The notes under the pieces were generated by a model that saw only the letters and a list, made by a program, of their open reading frames with translations, was not told the DNA's origin and made no database searches. Shown here in pieces: positions 13,601 to 27,200 of a stretch of DNA of 64,000 nucleotides. Positions within the stretch are counted from its first letter, which is position 1. Every line of letters starts with the position of its first letter. The DNA comes from Sphagnum magellanicum. Its lineage: Eukaryota; Streptophyta; Sphagnopsida; Sphagnales; Sphagnaceae. Made by a program: the position numbers and the translations under genes. The stretch covers positions 23,846,212 to 23,910,211 of the forward strand of contig CM038909.1 of assembly GCA_021904315.1 (NCBI GenBank), given 5' to 3'.

Positions 13601-16600
13601 ATGTGTTATATGTGTGATCATAACAATAGTTGTAAATGCTAATGTGGTAGCACACACCACAACCGTCGCTTATGAAAGCCATTGCAATGGTGTTCTTGCC
13701 TTTGTTTGCCAAAGCCATTATCATTGCATTCATCACATGAAATAAATTATCTTGAATTTGGTACTTGGCACATTTTTACTAGGTTGTAGGATTTTTGTTG
13801 ACTTGAACAATTGTTGGGATTTGCTATTGCCTTGCCTCTATCACTAAACCACTTATATATTGTTGCATGGGTATTTATTGCATGCCATTACGCATGGTCT
13901 AAAAAGGATATTCATATGTTTAAGATGCCCTCCAAAGTCCAAATACATTAGGAAATTCCTTGCTTTTCAATCTAAAAGCACCCTAAGGAGGATAGTTAAG
14001 GTCTCCAAATATCATCATGAGTTGCAAATGTCACTATGAATTGGTTTCAATTCAAGCCAAATTTGTAACCCTAACCTTACAAAGATGCAAAGTTTCTTCC
14101 CTTTAGGCACATCCAATAAAGTGCAGGAATATGGTGAATGAAATCTTCCAGTTCTCATGTATATAATCTAAATCACCAATCATGTGTGTTTACACAACGT
14201 ATCTTACAGATGAAGTCAAATTGACATAGATTGCTATAGAAGAAGTGAAAGATTCAAGTCACCATAAATATATATCTCAATTACAATCTACCAAATCTGT
14301 ATAGAAATATTTCACTTCCTTAAAAAAAGTTTCACTACCTTTGTAAGCTTTAATTAGCCCTCCCTGAAACAAGCTTCAGTTTCCATAATGAGCTGTACTT
14401 TTGATCTTTTTTTTAAAAAAAATGTACCAAATACATTTGCACAAAAAGGAAAAAGAATAGTCAGCTGTACATTTTCATCAATGATCCTGTTGCTCACATA
14501 TAGAAAAATGGGCCATGGCCAAATTGATGTTGGTACTTAAAAATATCTCCACTAGCAGCAACATAATAAATTTTGCACAGAACTTTAGATGAAATATAAC
14601 TTTTGGAGATATGAGATTGAGTTTGGACTTGTAATCAGGGATTTTTTTAAAAATTGTTATTTAGCTGCAGTGGCGATCATCCATAAGATGATTTACCCAG
14701 ATTTGGCTCCATATTAGATATTAAAGTAGAAACAAAACAGAACCCTTCTATATTCTTCACTACCTAATGGAACTTATTGTAAAGATCTGATGATTTGAAA
14801 AAAATATTCAATGAAATCTGGCGAGTTGGTGCCATATTTTTTCATGAAATATCCTTTTTCTAAGTTGGGAAAAACAATTGAGGTCGAAATTTGGCAAATT
14901 TTCCCCAAAAAAATACACTGCTTGGAATGTGCACAGGATAGAGATGTCTCCAAAAGGTCCAATCACAATAAGTGACTATTTTTTATTGGTCCATGCAGGG
15001 GCAACGAAATGATCTCTCACTCCAGGTGAGGACAAGGAAAAAAATTAACACTTTACATTGGATCTGTAAATATCAGTAGAGGCCCAAATAGGGGGTATGA
15101 GTGAACATGCTCTTATGTCATGTTTCAAAGGCAGGATGTTAAGAACTCCCCTTTCAAACTTTGTGAGGGTTAGTGCTGTGACTTATGTGACACCCATAGG
15201 GTTCTATCTACCACGAGGTCTAACTAATGTAAGATAAAATTAAATTTGGACATTGTTGCTTGAAGGTAATGTGGCCTTCCTCTTGAAAGGTTGTGGGTTC
15301 AAAGCAATGTTGTCATGCTTTTACCTGTTAAAAAACTTCAGGTCTTGGTTTTGGCATTTCAAAAACTTTTGGTAGGGTTTTTTTAGGTGTTGGTTAGAGC
15401 ACATTTCTTCAAATTTTTAAACATGTAATTTTGCTTTTGGCAATTTTTTCAAATTCAATTATTTTTGGGTTGGTTCAAAGATAGGGTCTGATTCCATGTG
15501 CACACTAACACTCCCCCAGGCCCCAAGGCTGAAAATTTTATAAGTACCGAGTTTTATGACAGGTCAAAACTGAAAATTGTGAAAGCATCGAAATTTACAA
15601 CAAATTAAAACTACTTATAAAGTTGAATCTAATTGCTGACTTAAATAATAATAATAATATCGTTATTTGAAAAACCTAAGCCTATTTTCAGGAGTTTATT
15701 TTTAGGTTTCGATTTTGGTTTCACTTCTTGCAAAAAGTTAATTCCATGGTTTAGTCATTGTGTTGGTTCCGTCAAATGGATATTGGGTTGAGCGCGGGTG
15801 ACAAAAATGTTAAATCTCATACACTGATGCCGGTAAATTTTGTTGCCAGGTGCTGAACGTCCTGGACATTGACAAGTGCTTCAACTCAAAAGGACACCTC
15901 AAACATTGAGCTTCAGTTACGTAATGAGCTGATCATTTGATCAATGATGTTGTACTCCACAATAAGAACAATTTGACACGCATCAAAGTGTGCGCAGTAA
16001 TTTGTTGTTGGTGGGTCACGAGACATGTTCAAAGATTGTCAGATTTTCTGAGTACGTACTCTTCACACAATCTTGTGTCATCAGCTTTTTTCCATTTTCT
16101 TTTATGCGGGCCTTAATTTGAAGCCTTCAATGCCCCTAGGCCTTCAATAGTATCGAGCCCTTCAATAACAGGGCAAAACTTTGTGGTGCCCTTCACATGT
16201 GAAGAGAAACTTTTTTTTTCAATCCTTCAACGTCAGGCCAATACCACACTACCAACAGTGGTAGTGTCTGACATGGAGGACGTTACCTCTGGAATCACAT
16301 ATTTCATAGGTCCACTGGTTGTTGCACTATTCTCGATGACCACATAATGGGCAGTCACTTGAAGGAAGAAAATTGATAAAGTGATGAGGTCATGAAAAAA
16401 GCAATGAGTACACCTAAACTTTTGTGATAAGACATTGAAAAGAATCATTTATTTGATGTTAATAATGCAAATTTGAGGTGAGGACAAAAAAAGAAAGCCT
16501 AGATTTGTGGATTTTCCAGGAGTTTTGCCTGAAAGCCCTACAAATACGATTTTTCTCCACCTCAGGGCTCCAACTAACAACTAAGCAAACATGTCACTGC

Positions 16601-18100
16601 ATTACTCCAGTGTGATACTCACAAAGACAACCCTTGATTATCTTCACCAATCGCCTGCTGTGTCACTGCCAATAGTGTGGTATTCCAAATGAACTCATAA
16701 AAGGAAACTCAAAATATTATTACTTATTAAGAAATATGAAAATTGGATTGGTGCCAAGGGTATAGTGGTTTTTACCATCTCATATAACTATGGCACGCAG
16801 TTCTAGATAGTTCTATGAATCCAGTTATCATGTAGGAGAAGTTTCAGTACTTAGAATTTGAGAAGAAATCATAGGAGACTGGATTGTATTGATGTTTTAA
16901 TGTGCAATGTGCATATCATTACTTGGGCCTGCAACAACATTCTTGGAATTAGAGCGATTAGACATTGTATGGAAATATGTGAAAGACATGAGGGTCCTTG
17001 AAGATATGTGACTAATGGTAAGCATTTTCTATGCTTGAAATATATTTAACTTTTGTAACTTTTCATTCACTTCTGAATCAGAAAGAGCTTAGAAGTTAGA
17101 AGATATGTAACTTTTGATATGCCTATATGCCTATGATATCATTCTGGGTACAAGGCCATACTTCTTTCAATGTGAAGGGCAGCCCTGGAAAAGTGTTTCA
17201 GAGGTGACGGACTCACATACCCAATGTCAGTCAGCCTTTTTTTTATTGGTGAAATTTTGCCAAGAAGAAAATTTCAAATTTTCAAGTTTCAAAATGAAGT
17301 GATTTTGGAGATTTTGAATCACCCAAAGTGAGAAATAGAATAATGAAAATCACCAGATTTCTATATTTGGTTTTGATTGTGTAACCAAAATATAAAAGGA
17401 TGATCAAAGATTTGTACTTGAGATATGGTTTATAGCCAGATTTGGCTATATCTTCCTATGGATGATTGTCACTTTGGCTACAAACAAAAATTCCTGGCAC
17501 TGTCAGTGGGTCTGCTCTGAGGTCTTTTCTTAAAAACCTCTATGACAAGGCAACAAAATCAGCTCTGATCGAGACTTGTTTATGAGAAGAAAACAGAATC
17601 TGAAATTAGTTTTCACTGACATGTTGGCAAAATTTGCTGCTCAATTACTGTACTGTGCTACAGTAAGTACATTAGAGGCATAGAAAACCTCCGAGCGCCA
17701 CAGCGTCGGCGTGTTATGTGCCGGTCATGAGCTGTGAGTGTACAGTGGACTACACGTGGGAAGACACTACACCTTACTCACCCCCAACGAGCTCTAGCCT
17801 CTGTCCGGCATGTGTGCCCTGGCATACTATCTTCAGTCGACTGTTTATTGCAGTGCATATGTACCTCTTACCTAGAAGGAGTTTCGATTGTTGTGAGGTA
17901 AATCTGCCTGGCACAAATACTGTGGTTCCTTGTCACCTTGGTCACTAATTATGTTATTTGTAGAGAAGGTTGAAAGTTTTTATATAATACAGTTTTCAAA
18001 GAACATATCTCTGTGAAAGAAAATAGAGAATTTTTTGAAATGTTCAAGAATATTCTAGATTTCGACATAGAATCTTCAAAATTATCTAATCATTTGACAG
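13601..18100. other. Intergenic, no recognised gene
   Basis: I find no conserved domain. A tRNA-like B-box word (GGGTTCAAAGC) occurs at about 15297, in a possible SINE fragment (about 15260-15320). Minus-strand frames at 14774-14962 and 16233-16448 and plus-strand frames at 17114-17302 and 17718-17948 lack recognisable motifs. The stretch 17690-17945 has higher GC than its surroundings and may be the 5' part of the Harbinger relic that follows. Confidence 0.4.
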
Positions 18101-18104
18101 AAGA

Positions 18105-18835
18105 GTGCTGAAGCTGCCCGTGTACTTGGGGGTTGTGACCAGCGGCTGGCACATGAACGACTTCTTCTTGCTCAGAAAACTTATAGAGCTCCAGCCAGGG
18201 TTGCCAAATGTTACCGATGCAATTGATGGAACTCACATTCCACTAGCAGACCATCCCAACCACAGAGTCATCCTTGTAGTAAGCGAGTTTTTCAACATGA
18301 AAAAAATCGATTCAATTGTTTTGTAGGGGGTTTGTGATGCCAACAAAATCTTTTGGAATGTTTGTGCATGTCAACCTAGGGGGTGTATGATGCCAGATAG
18401 TTCAAGGTGTCCAGCTTATATAGGGATTTGAAGAATCATGACATTTTGCAAGAACTAGTTGTGGAGGGTAGCAATATGAGGCACCCTCCTTATTTGATTG
18501 CAAACTTTGCATATCCTATCCACACATATTTGCAAAAGAATTGGAAATCACAACAAGATGAAAATAAGAAAAGGTATGATAGTGTAATGAATATAGGAAG
18601 AATAGTTATTGAAAATACTTTTGGAACTTTGAAAAACATGTGGCCATATTTTGAAGCATCTCAATTCAAGAATAGATAAAACACCAAAGATCACTATAAC
18701 TTGTTGCTGGTTGCATAATAATCGTGAGTTGTGGAATCAGCTTGAACCTAAGGTTAATCAAGTAGCTACTAGAAATCCATTTGTGGGATTTGTAACCCTC
18801 TCTAACAACAGGGAGCCCCATGTTACCAAGTGAAC
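18105..18835 (+). pseudogene. PIF/Harbinger (HARBI1-like DDE) transposase pseudogene
   Basis: Successive fragments match a HARBI1-type transposase. LPNVTDAIDGTHIPLA (about 18200-18250) contains the first catalytic Asp. VSEFFNMKK follows, then GVCDANKIFWNVCACQP after an in-frame TAG at 18324. A GVYDAR segment supplies the second Asp (about 18380-18395) in a shifted frame. Further on come SSLYRDLK, then PYLIANFAYPIHTYLQ, then IVIENTFGTLKNMWPYF with the catalytic Glu (about 18605-18640), and a terminal CCWLHNNRELWNQLEP. At least two stops and two frame changes break it. Members of this family cut and paste elements with help from a Myb/SANT-like protein; such a partner lies nearby on the other strand (19957-20560). 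Confidence 0.8.
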
Positions 18836-18879
18836 ACCCAAATGCATAACAGTGACATTGGACAATGGACATTGTATTG

Positions 18880-19730
18880 TCTTTTGATCCAATTCAAATC
18901 CAACTCATTTCAAACTAATAATTTGAATCCAATTCAAATGTTTTTCAATTCAATGTAAACTCAAACTCCAATTGAAATCCAAACCAATCCATATTCAATT
19001 CCAATTTCGTTCCAAATCCAAGTCAAATCCAAATTCATATTCACATTCAATTTTAATTGCAAACCAATTGCAATCAAAACCAAATCCATTCCACATTCAA
19101 TTCTAATTTCATTCCAAAGCATTTCCAAGTTTAATCAAATCCAAACCAATCCAATTCATATCATTTGCAATTCCAATCCAATTGCAATCCAAATCTAAAT
19201 TCAACCCATATATAATTCTATACACTTGCATTTTTTGTCCAAACCAATTGCAATCAAACCCATATCCAATTCCAATCCAAACCATATGCAATTGCACTTC
19301 TTAACCAAAATTGTAATCAAATCCATATCTAGTTGCAATTCCAAACCAATTGTAATCAAATCCATGTCCAATTCCAATTCCTAACCAAACCATATTGATT
19401 TCCAATTGCAATTCCAAACCAATTGTAATCAAATCCATATCTAATTCCAATTCCAAACCAATGGTAATCAAATCCATATACAATATCAATTTCAAACCAA
19501 ACCAATCCATACCCAAACCAATTGCAATTCCAATTCAAATCCATTGCCAACCATTTCAAATCAAGTCCAAACCAAACTCTAAAACATAGATTTAAAATAA
19601 ACTTCATGTTTTATTAAATCCTCAAGGAATGAAATTGAACACAAATCAACTCCAAATCAAATCTAAATTCTCAATGCAAATGCAAATCTAATTCAAATCC
19701 AATCCAAACCAAGTTCACATGAACACCATA
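18880..19730. repeat. Diverged AATCCAA/CAATTCC simple-repeat tract
   Basis: About 850 bp composed almost entirely of short words such as CAATTCCAA, AATCCAAACCAA and AATCAAATCCATAT, with a loose periodicity and no exact unit. Long overlapping minus-strand frames (19109-19607) read as Gly-Phe/Asp-Tyr-Asn-Trp repeats and are artefacts of the tract. It fills the gap between the convergent Harbinger transposase and Myb-like relics. Confidence 0.75.
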
Positions 19731-19956
19731 AACTAAAACAAAAATCAAACTCTTTTGAAAAAAAACAAACCATGATTCAAACTAACCAAAATAAATTAAG
19801 TAGAACTTCTAAAAGGTTGTTTGGCCCTAAAGACTTCTACAAATAATGGTAGTTGGCCTTGCAAAACCATCTCCCTACCTTGTTTCACTTTCCAAATTTT
19901 GTGATGTAATCTTCTTCATCATATGTAGTGTTAGCTTTTCAATTTCTTTGACATCA

Positions 19957-20560
19957 TCAAATTTTTTTGATGATGGCATTTACAATTGCATAGTCACCTA
20001 TAGTTAATTCCTTATTATTCTTTTCAAGATTCTTATTCACTTGTCCAAAAAAATGGGGTTGTTTTGTTGCTTTGGTTTTTGGTGTGTCCAATGTACATGA
20101 GGGGGTTTTGTTAAGGGGAATGGTAGGTATTGTATACTCATCATCATTTAACACATTCACCTCTTCATGTTCCAAATGCACCCTTTGATATACGCCATTT
20201 GGCACACCTCTGATTTTAGAAAATTACCAAAAGTGTTGTCAAAGATTTCATACCAAGGAGTTCATGTTGAAGGTGCCACACTAATCTCTCCTTGCTTAGC
20301 TTTCTCTTCTTGATACTTCTCCCTCATCCTCAACCACTGGTCTTGTATTTGCTTCGATGTCCTTTATGTGTTATTTAGGGAACTTGGCATTGAGTTTTCC
20401 TATGAACTCAATCCAATTTCTCTTTGTAAGGGGCTTGTGGTCATACTCCTAATATTTTTCTTCGCACATATTCACAAAAAAATTTATGTTCTCCTTAGTC
20501 CATTTTCAATTAAACTTTTTTACATAACCTCATTTCTCTACGACATCTTGAATGACTTGG
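19957..20560 (-). pseudogene. Myb/SANT-like partner protein of PIF/Harbinger, pseudogene
   Basis: Read on the minus strand, the segment 20560-20300 gives a Myb/SANT-like start: KWTKENINFFVNMCEEKY, then EYDHKPLTKRNWIEFIGKLN, with stops at two positions. After a frame change it continues as SKQIQDQWLRMREKYQEEKA and then WYEIFDNTFGNF, ending with an acidic/Ser-Thr tail in the open frame at 19957-20205. This W-x..FV..........TK+NW....LN layout is that of Myb/SANT-like DNA-binding proteins carried by plant Harbinger-type elements. It converges on the transposase at 18105-18835. Broken by at least two stops and one frameshift. Confidence 0.65.
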
Positions 20561-21384
20561 GTCACTTAAGTGATTAAGACCCTTCCTCTAACATGAAAAC
20601 AAAGAACCCACCAACTGACACACCTTCCATGATGAAAATAATATGAATTTAATAAAACCCTAAAAAGAGAATAAATATTATGTGTCTTTTACTATTGAAG
20701 AAACTCTTTGGAATGCTCTATTATTCAAATGTTCTATTGCATTTTATGGAGGTCAATTGTGTTTTTCAATTTTCTTCCACTCGATGGGTGAAAAGTTGGG
20801 TGGTGAAAGTAGTTTAATTAGGGTGAAATTGGGTTTTCCGATGGTTTGCAGATGTTTAGGGTGTGAATTTAATAAGTTTGTAGGTTCCACGTAATTAGTT
20901 AATCACAAGCGAACATGATTAAATTGGGAGTAAATTGGGGTGTGAACCGTGTTATATTATGGCCATGTGTATGTGACTAATATGACAACATCTCCACTAC
21001 ACACCATAAACACATTTTGCTGGAAAGTATGTTAGTTAAAAACCAAAAGTGCAATTTGCAACAAGTTTGTGCCTAACTACACACATGGTATTGAAGAAGC
21101 TCCTATGTTTCTTTTGCACCTTACTTTTTTTTATCATCAAAAACTTGTGATTCTTTTTAATCTTACACTTAAAACTTTGTGAAATCAATTGAGATTATGC
21201 CAAGGTTTCCTAATTTGCCTCTTTGAACTTTCATCCTAACTATTTATAAATTTTTGCATATTTCAAATGTTTAAAACAAACACATAGGAGCAAAAGTAAA
21301 AAAACCTAGAAAAGGAATAGATATAAAGGAATAAAAGTAGGAAAATTCCCAAAAAAAAAAGAAAACCAACACATCACCACACAA
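20561..21384. other. Intergenic, no recognised gene
   Basis: AT-rich. The plus-strand frames at 20368-20577 (antisense to the Myb-like relic) and 20682-20894 have no domain. This stretch may contain the outer terminus of the Harbinger element, but I could not identify its inverted repeats. Confidence 0.4.
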
Positions 21385-23414
21385 CACTAGTAGAAATCAG
21401 CCAAAATGTAACCACTCCATTTACAACTACATGTGACTTGTAGTCGTTTGCGATTGGATTTGGGAACATTTGCAACTACAAAACCAAATTTCAACTATTT
21501 TGGTCATTCTCACAACTATGATGCAACTATTAAAATTTTCATCCTATTGGTTGGATCGATTTTACATTCATTTTCATCCATTAATAGGTTGATATGTCCC
21601 ATTAGTCGAAGTAGTCACCAAATTAGTTGCATCCTAAAGGTATTCTACAATGATATACAAGTGTATTTGAATGTATGTACTAAAATTATATATATGCATA
21701 CGCATGTATATTGTTCATATAATGAATCTCAAAATTAATATTTGAACTTTGGATTTTTCATTCAAATCTGACAATTGATATTTCACTTGTGAAAACTACT
21801 ATTTTAGTTTTTAAAAACAATATTAAAACTTGAAACTTGATATTTGAATCTGAAAATTGTTATTTCAATTGTTTAAAAGATTATTTGAATTTCAAATTTT
21901 TGATTTGAATATGATATTTTCAATTTAAATTCAAAAAGGCTTCTTTGATTTAAAAATTGATATTTCAATTCTAAATTCATGTTTTCGAATCCAAAAATTA
22001 GTATTTCAATTCAGAAGGTTATTAATTGATTATAAAATTGGACATTTTAATTTTGAATATTTTTATATGAATATGGAAATTTATATTTCAATTTCGAAAA
22101 ATTTTCATTTAACTTTTCAATAATCATTTCATTTGAACCTGAAATTTCAATTCCAAATTATTATTTGGGATTTTCAAAATTAATACTTCTAGTCTGAAAA
22201 TTATTAATTAAGTCTAAAAATGGACATTTCAATTTGAATATTGTTATTTGAATCTGAAAATTTACATTTCAATTCTGGAAATTGTTATTTAAACTCAAAA
22301 AACTTATTTGATTTAGAAATTGATATTTGAATTCTAAATTATTATTTTCAAATCTAGAAATTAGTATTTCAACTCAAAAACTAAATTAGAATGATAGGAA
22401 AAATAATTATATAATTACTAAAATAATTACTAAAAGTTTAATATAATACTATATTATCATTAAATTCTTTTCAAATGACATAATAATATGTAACAAAAAA
22501 TAGCTAACCTAGGCTAGCTACAAATTACATTATTATTATTATTATTATTATTATAAGTAATAAATTATGAAATATTACAATATTATAATAATTACTAGAA
22601 AATATTAATATATAGTTTTAAGTTTTTATATTTCAAATTTATAATTAATATTTATTCATTATTCAGTATTCAATTATTATGATCAATTACTATATATAGT
22701 TTTTATTTTCAATTTTATTATTATATAATAATTATTGTAGTAGTTCGAATGGAAATCTAATAAATTAATATACAAATGCAGAAATTATTTTCGAAGGAAA
22801 ATTTTTCTTGTTAAAAATTAAAAAATATTTATTGTAACAATTCATAAATATCTATAATGAATAAAGTAATAATATGAATAATAAAAATGAAAATAATAAT
22901 GAGAATAATTGTAATAAAATAGTTAGCCTAAGCTAGGTTTTAATTATATTATTAGATTAAAAAAATACTACTTAATTTATATAATCATTAATTATTAATT
23001 AATGAATATATCAGTTATTATGTTAATTTATTTGGTTATGAAATAATAAATGATTAATTATTAATAATTAGTTAATTATTTGAATATTAGCCAATTATTA
23101 GTTAATGAAATTGGTTGATAAATCATTATAGTTCATATATAATGAAAATTAAATATTATTATTGTTTATATAGCTAATAAATTAAGTAATATTTAGTATT
23201 AAATAATTAAATAATTAATGCAGTAGTCATAATATATTGATGATGATTATTATAAATAATTAGTTAGTTGGATAATTTATAAAGTGAATTAGTTAATATC
23301 TAATTTAGTTGTTAAATAATTAATTAACTAGCTTATTAATTTATTTTTCTATTTTTTATTCATTAAATAATTAGCTAATGAGTTAGCTAATTAATTGTCA
23401 CTTATCACTTAATT

Positions 23415-23570
23415 ATATACTTTTCAAGGTGAGGATGAAAGCCAAAACATATGGGATAAACTTTTTAGTTGCAAGTCATTTGCGACTAAAAATGTTTAGT
23501 TGCAAATGACTTACAACTAAAAAGTTTATCCCATATGTTTTGGCTTTCATCCTCACCTTGAAAAGTATAT
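23415..23570. repeat. Near-perfect inverted repeat, 76-bp arms, 4-nt loop
   Basis: The arm 23415-23490 is the reverse complement of 23495-23570. Position-by-position pairing of the inner half found only two mismatches (23484/23501 and 23472/23513), and the outer half reads as matching. The loop is AATG. It lies inside the CACTA copy 2; a single-arm version of the same words occurs in copy 1 around 6290-6370. A transcript would fold into a long duplex suited to Dicer-like processing. Confidence 0.9.
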
Positions 23571-23689
23571 AAACAAGGTGTTTTGTCTTTATATTTTCAT
23601 AATTAAAAATATGGACATATGGGATGAGCCAATGAAAAAGACTTAACCCAAAATAAAATATAAATATTCATGTATTTACACTTAACTAC

Positions 23690-23850
23690 ATACTTTCCTA
23701 ACTTACCTACCTACTTTTCTACCTACATACCTACCTAAATAGGTATTTGGCCTAGGTAGGTAAATCGGTCCTATCTAGATAAGTGTTTAGCCTATATGGG
23801 TAGGTAGGTATATAGGTAGGTAGGTACCTAGTTCAACCTACATACCTAAA
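23690..23850. repeat. CCTA/GGTA tetranucleotide array
   Basis: Imperfect runs of CCTA (about 23690-23750) followed by GGTA (about 23755-23835). Comparable patches occur at 6535-6620 and 51430-52100, each in a CACTA-like context. Confidence 0.6.
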
Positions 23851-24246
23851 TATTGATTTAAATTGAATTTGGACAAATTCAATTAATATTCCACGTGTCA
23901 CAATTTAAACCATCTAAGCATAAAAATTAAACATCTTGGATTATTTCAAAAGAATAAAAAAAAATTAAAATTATTAAAAGTTGGGACACGTGGCAACACA
24001 TAAATTGTTCCCATTGTTCACCAAAAAAGTCGCATCCTAGTTATAAATGACAATATGTATATGACAAGTCAAAGGATGAAAGCGTATTTTGTTGACTTTT
24101 TCCTTCATCCAAAATTTGTTGTCGTTTGCGACTAGTGTCCTATGCGACTTGTCCAACGCGACTATTAAGATTTTAGTTGCAAATGTCGCTTGCAACTAAA
24201 ACTTAGTCGCATGGACCATTTGTAAAATGGCCATTTTCTACTAGTG

Positions 24247-27200
24247 CTGCAAGCATGCTCAATTTTTGCATAAATTTCTTCAATCTTCCCACCATCTTCA
24301 TACCCAAGAAACACAAAAAGCCACCTACTAAAGTGTTAAGCACAATAAATGAAGTTGTAAAAAACAAACCTTAATATCAAACTTTGTCTTCCCGTCATCT
24401 TCATACCCAAGAAAGCTTTGATATTTGATGTCAATGAGGACTTATTATTTCCTCTTCTTGCAAATGTGATTTTTCCTTGCAACAACTAAAAATTTCAAAA
24501 GAATTTAGTCATATGAAGTTCATGTTTAATGTCAAGAAAAAACTTTAAGGTGTTTTTTATAAAAAGGAAAAAATAAAAATGGAAATATGTAAATAAAACA
24601 GGAGCAATTGTAACAAGTGTTAAAGAAAGGAAAAATAGAAGCAAGGATGAAAACACCATCGTTGTGTCTACTAGGACATTTAATGGCAATGGTATGTTGC
24701 ATATCATTGGTGAAAGGGGAGGTAAAAATGTTGAGGCTAATGTTTGAATGACAATACATGTGTTGCAAAAGGATTTAATTGCCATTTTATTCCTCTTGAC
24801 ACCAATGACTTAAGGTTACCAAGACCAATATTGTATTACATTATGTTCTTAATATACTAATATACAAAATGCTTATTGAATAGGCTTATTCATAGGAGGT
24901 GTATAGAAAAAATGTTATGGTTAATGAAATTATTGTTGGATTTGATGGTTTGAATTTTATTTCTTAGTTATCTTGAATGAACTAATAGTTAAATGTGTAA
25001 CATGGTGTAGTAGGTTTGTGAAAGTTTTTAAAGACTAATGGAAACCCTAAAATTGGATCATTATTTTCAATGTTTAGCATATTATGATTATGTGTAAGTT
25101 TGAAGTTTGTTTTTCAAGCCAAGTGGATCACTAGATTTGGTGGTCCAAAATTGTTTTGTTAGTTATTTTGAATGAATTAAAAGTTCAATGTGTACCAATA
25201 TAGATAAGGTTCGAACACATCACTTATGCATTTTGTTTGTTGGTAAGGGTGATGGATTAAAGATGTTGAAAAACCAAAATCCTCAAGGGAAGTCCCTTCA
25301 ATTAACCATAACATCTTTTAAATAGGAAGGTGTTTTCAAATACAAAGAAAAAATCCTTAAAATATTTTACATATTTTTGGAGGTATTACATGATGCATTA
25401 ATGCCAATTTTTTTTTTCTTCTTTAATCAATTTTTTTATCAAAATTTTGATCTTTCATTTTACTCTCCAAATTTGGAAAAAAATAAAATAATTTTTTTGC
25501 TAGACTTTACCTTAAACTTGTGTAGGTAGACTTGTAACCAACATTATAAGAAAGCATTTAAAGTTATGCTTAAATCCTTCTATGATTGATTTAAAGGATT
25601 TTAGGTAAATAACAAATTTAATGGAAAGAAAACATTAATGGTAGGTAAGGCCCTAAGGGAAAGGAGTGACTAAAATAAAGGGCAAGTCCACAAGGTGGAG
25701 TCAAGAGTAACCCCATTTTGGTCATGCTTTCTCCCTAGGGCCTCAATGCATGTAAAACTTTGTCATTAAAAATGAAGCTTTTATAAGCAACTTTTGAAAA
25801 AATGAAAATTTCTTTCACAAAATGAGGGAATTGTTAGAGAAAATGTAAAGTGACCTTGCCTTTGGGTCCCCTTTCACCCCCTACCTGTTGTTTCAACCTC
25901 AAATTTTGATGCTTGCAAAGTGAAAAAAATTGATTAAATTAAGGGTGAAACTCAATATCATAATATTTAATGCATGGGGTTTCAAAATAATTATGGTAGT
26001 AATAAGTACAACAATAGTGAAGGTGCTTAGGGAAAAAAAAAAATAGGATGAAACTCATATTATTACAAAATTAACCATAATTTGAATTTCACCCTATTTT
26101 CACTCCTTATTTAAATGAAATGAATTATTTTACAATTTTTTAAATCTTGCCCCCTTAATGGCTAGACTTGGCAAGGTATTAATATTATGTTTCCATCATT
26201 TTACGAATATGATTATTATGATTATGTTTTATAATTTGCCCTACAACAACATTACAAAAAAATGTAGGGTTTTACTTGTATGAAATTGAAACCAATTATA
26301 GTGATAACTAAAATATGGAAAAATTATTCATTTGTGTCAAGAATAAGTTCTTGATGATTGCAAATTCAATTGTTTTGTTTTCCCCCAATTGTTAAGGTTG
26401 GTTAAAATTTAAGTGGTTCATAAGTTTTAAATTCTTGCTCATGATGTGAACACAATCATGTCATGCATTTTTTAAAAAGGTGAACTTATGTTTAATTTTA
26501 AGGTTTAAGGGAATGGGTGGAAATAAAAAAGAAAAAAAATAAAACATAATGTAAGTATATTGCAATATACTTCTACCCAGTCCCCAAAACTCAAAATTGG
26601 TTTACTTACAACAAAAAAATCCATATTTATAATTGTTGAATTTGTTTTTATGTTGGTTGTAAAAACATAAACCATATTTGTAATTGCATTCACATTCTAG
26701 TTCCAAATTTGTTTTTAAAAAATAAAATTTTAACTTTTGTGATGTAACCAAGGTGGCAATTATCCATTTAAATCAATTTCATTGTTAGAAAAATATAAAA
26801 GGAACAAAAGTAAACATCACATTTTTTTGGTTACTTACTTGAACTATATTTAAAAGTCTAGGGATAAAATTGAATTTCTTGAAGTTTGGCAATTTATTTC
26901 AAAAGTCATTGAACTTGTGACAAAACAATTTGCACAAAGTTTTTTGCCCGAAAAACTATTTTTGGGGTTGGCTACTTTCAAATTTTTATACTCAATTTCA
27001 CAATTAGAATGATCATATTCCACATTTCAAATCATCATTTACGTTTTTTTTATCAACCTTACTTATTTGTGTCAAGCCATTTCTAAAATTGTCCACTTGT
27101 TTTCTTTTAACACAAATGAAAATAACTCATTGCAAAGATAAACACTATAATACAATAAACCCCCATGGTGGGAGGAATGCCACTATGTGCTCAAATTGAC

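Larger units (their letters stand above)
21385..24246. mobile_element. CACTA-type non-autonomous DNA transposon, copy 2
   Basis: Ends are CACTAGTAGAAA (21385) and TTTCTACTAGTG (ending 24246), a perfect 12-bp inverted repeat with the CACTA signature and the sequence usual for plant En/Spm-like elements. Subterminal regions are packed with TTGCGACTA/TAGTTGCAA words in both orientations. The flanking triplets are CAA and CTG, so no target duplication survives. The interior is AT-rich with a TTTGAAT/ATTTCAA simple-repeat zone (21730-22400), a long inverted repeat (23415-23570) and a CCTA/GGTA array (23690-23850). The 101-codon frame at 21433-21738 has no transposase similarity. Shares ends and internal words with copy 1 (4805-7296). 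Confidence 0.75.

Noticed and set aside
19109-19607. Minus-strand Gly/Phe/Asp/Tyr/Trp repeat proteins
   Set aside because: Translation of the CAATTCCAA simple-repeat tract; open in overlapping frames and on both strands.
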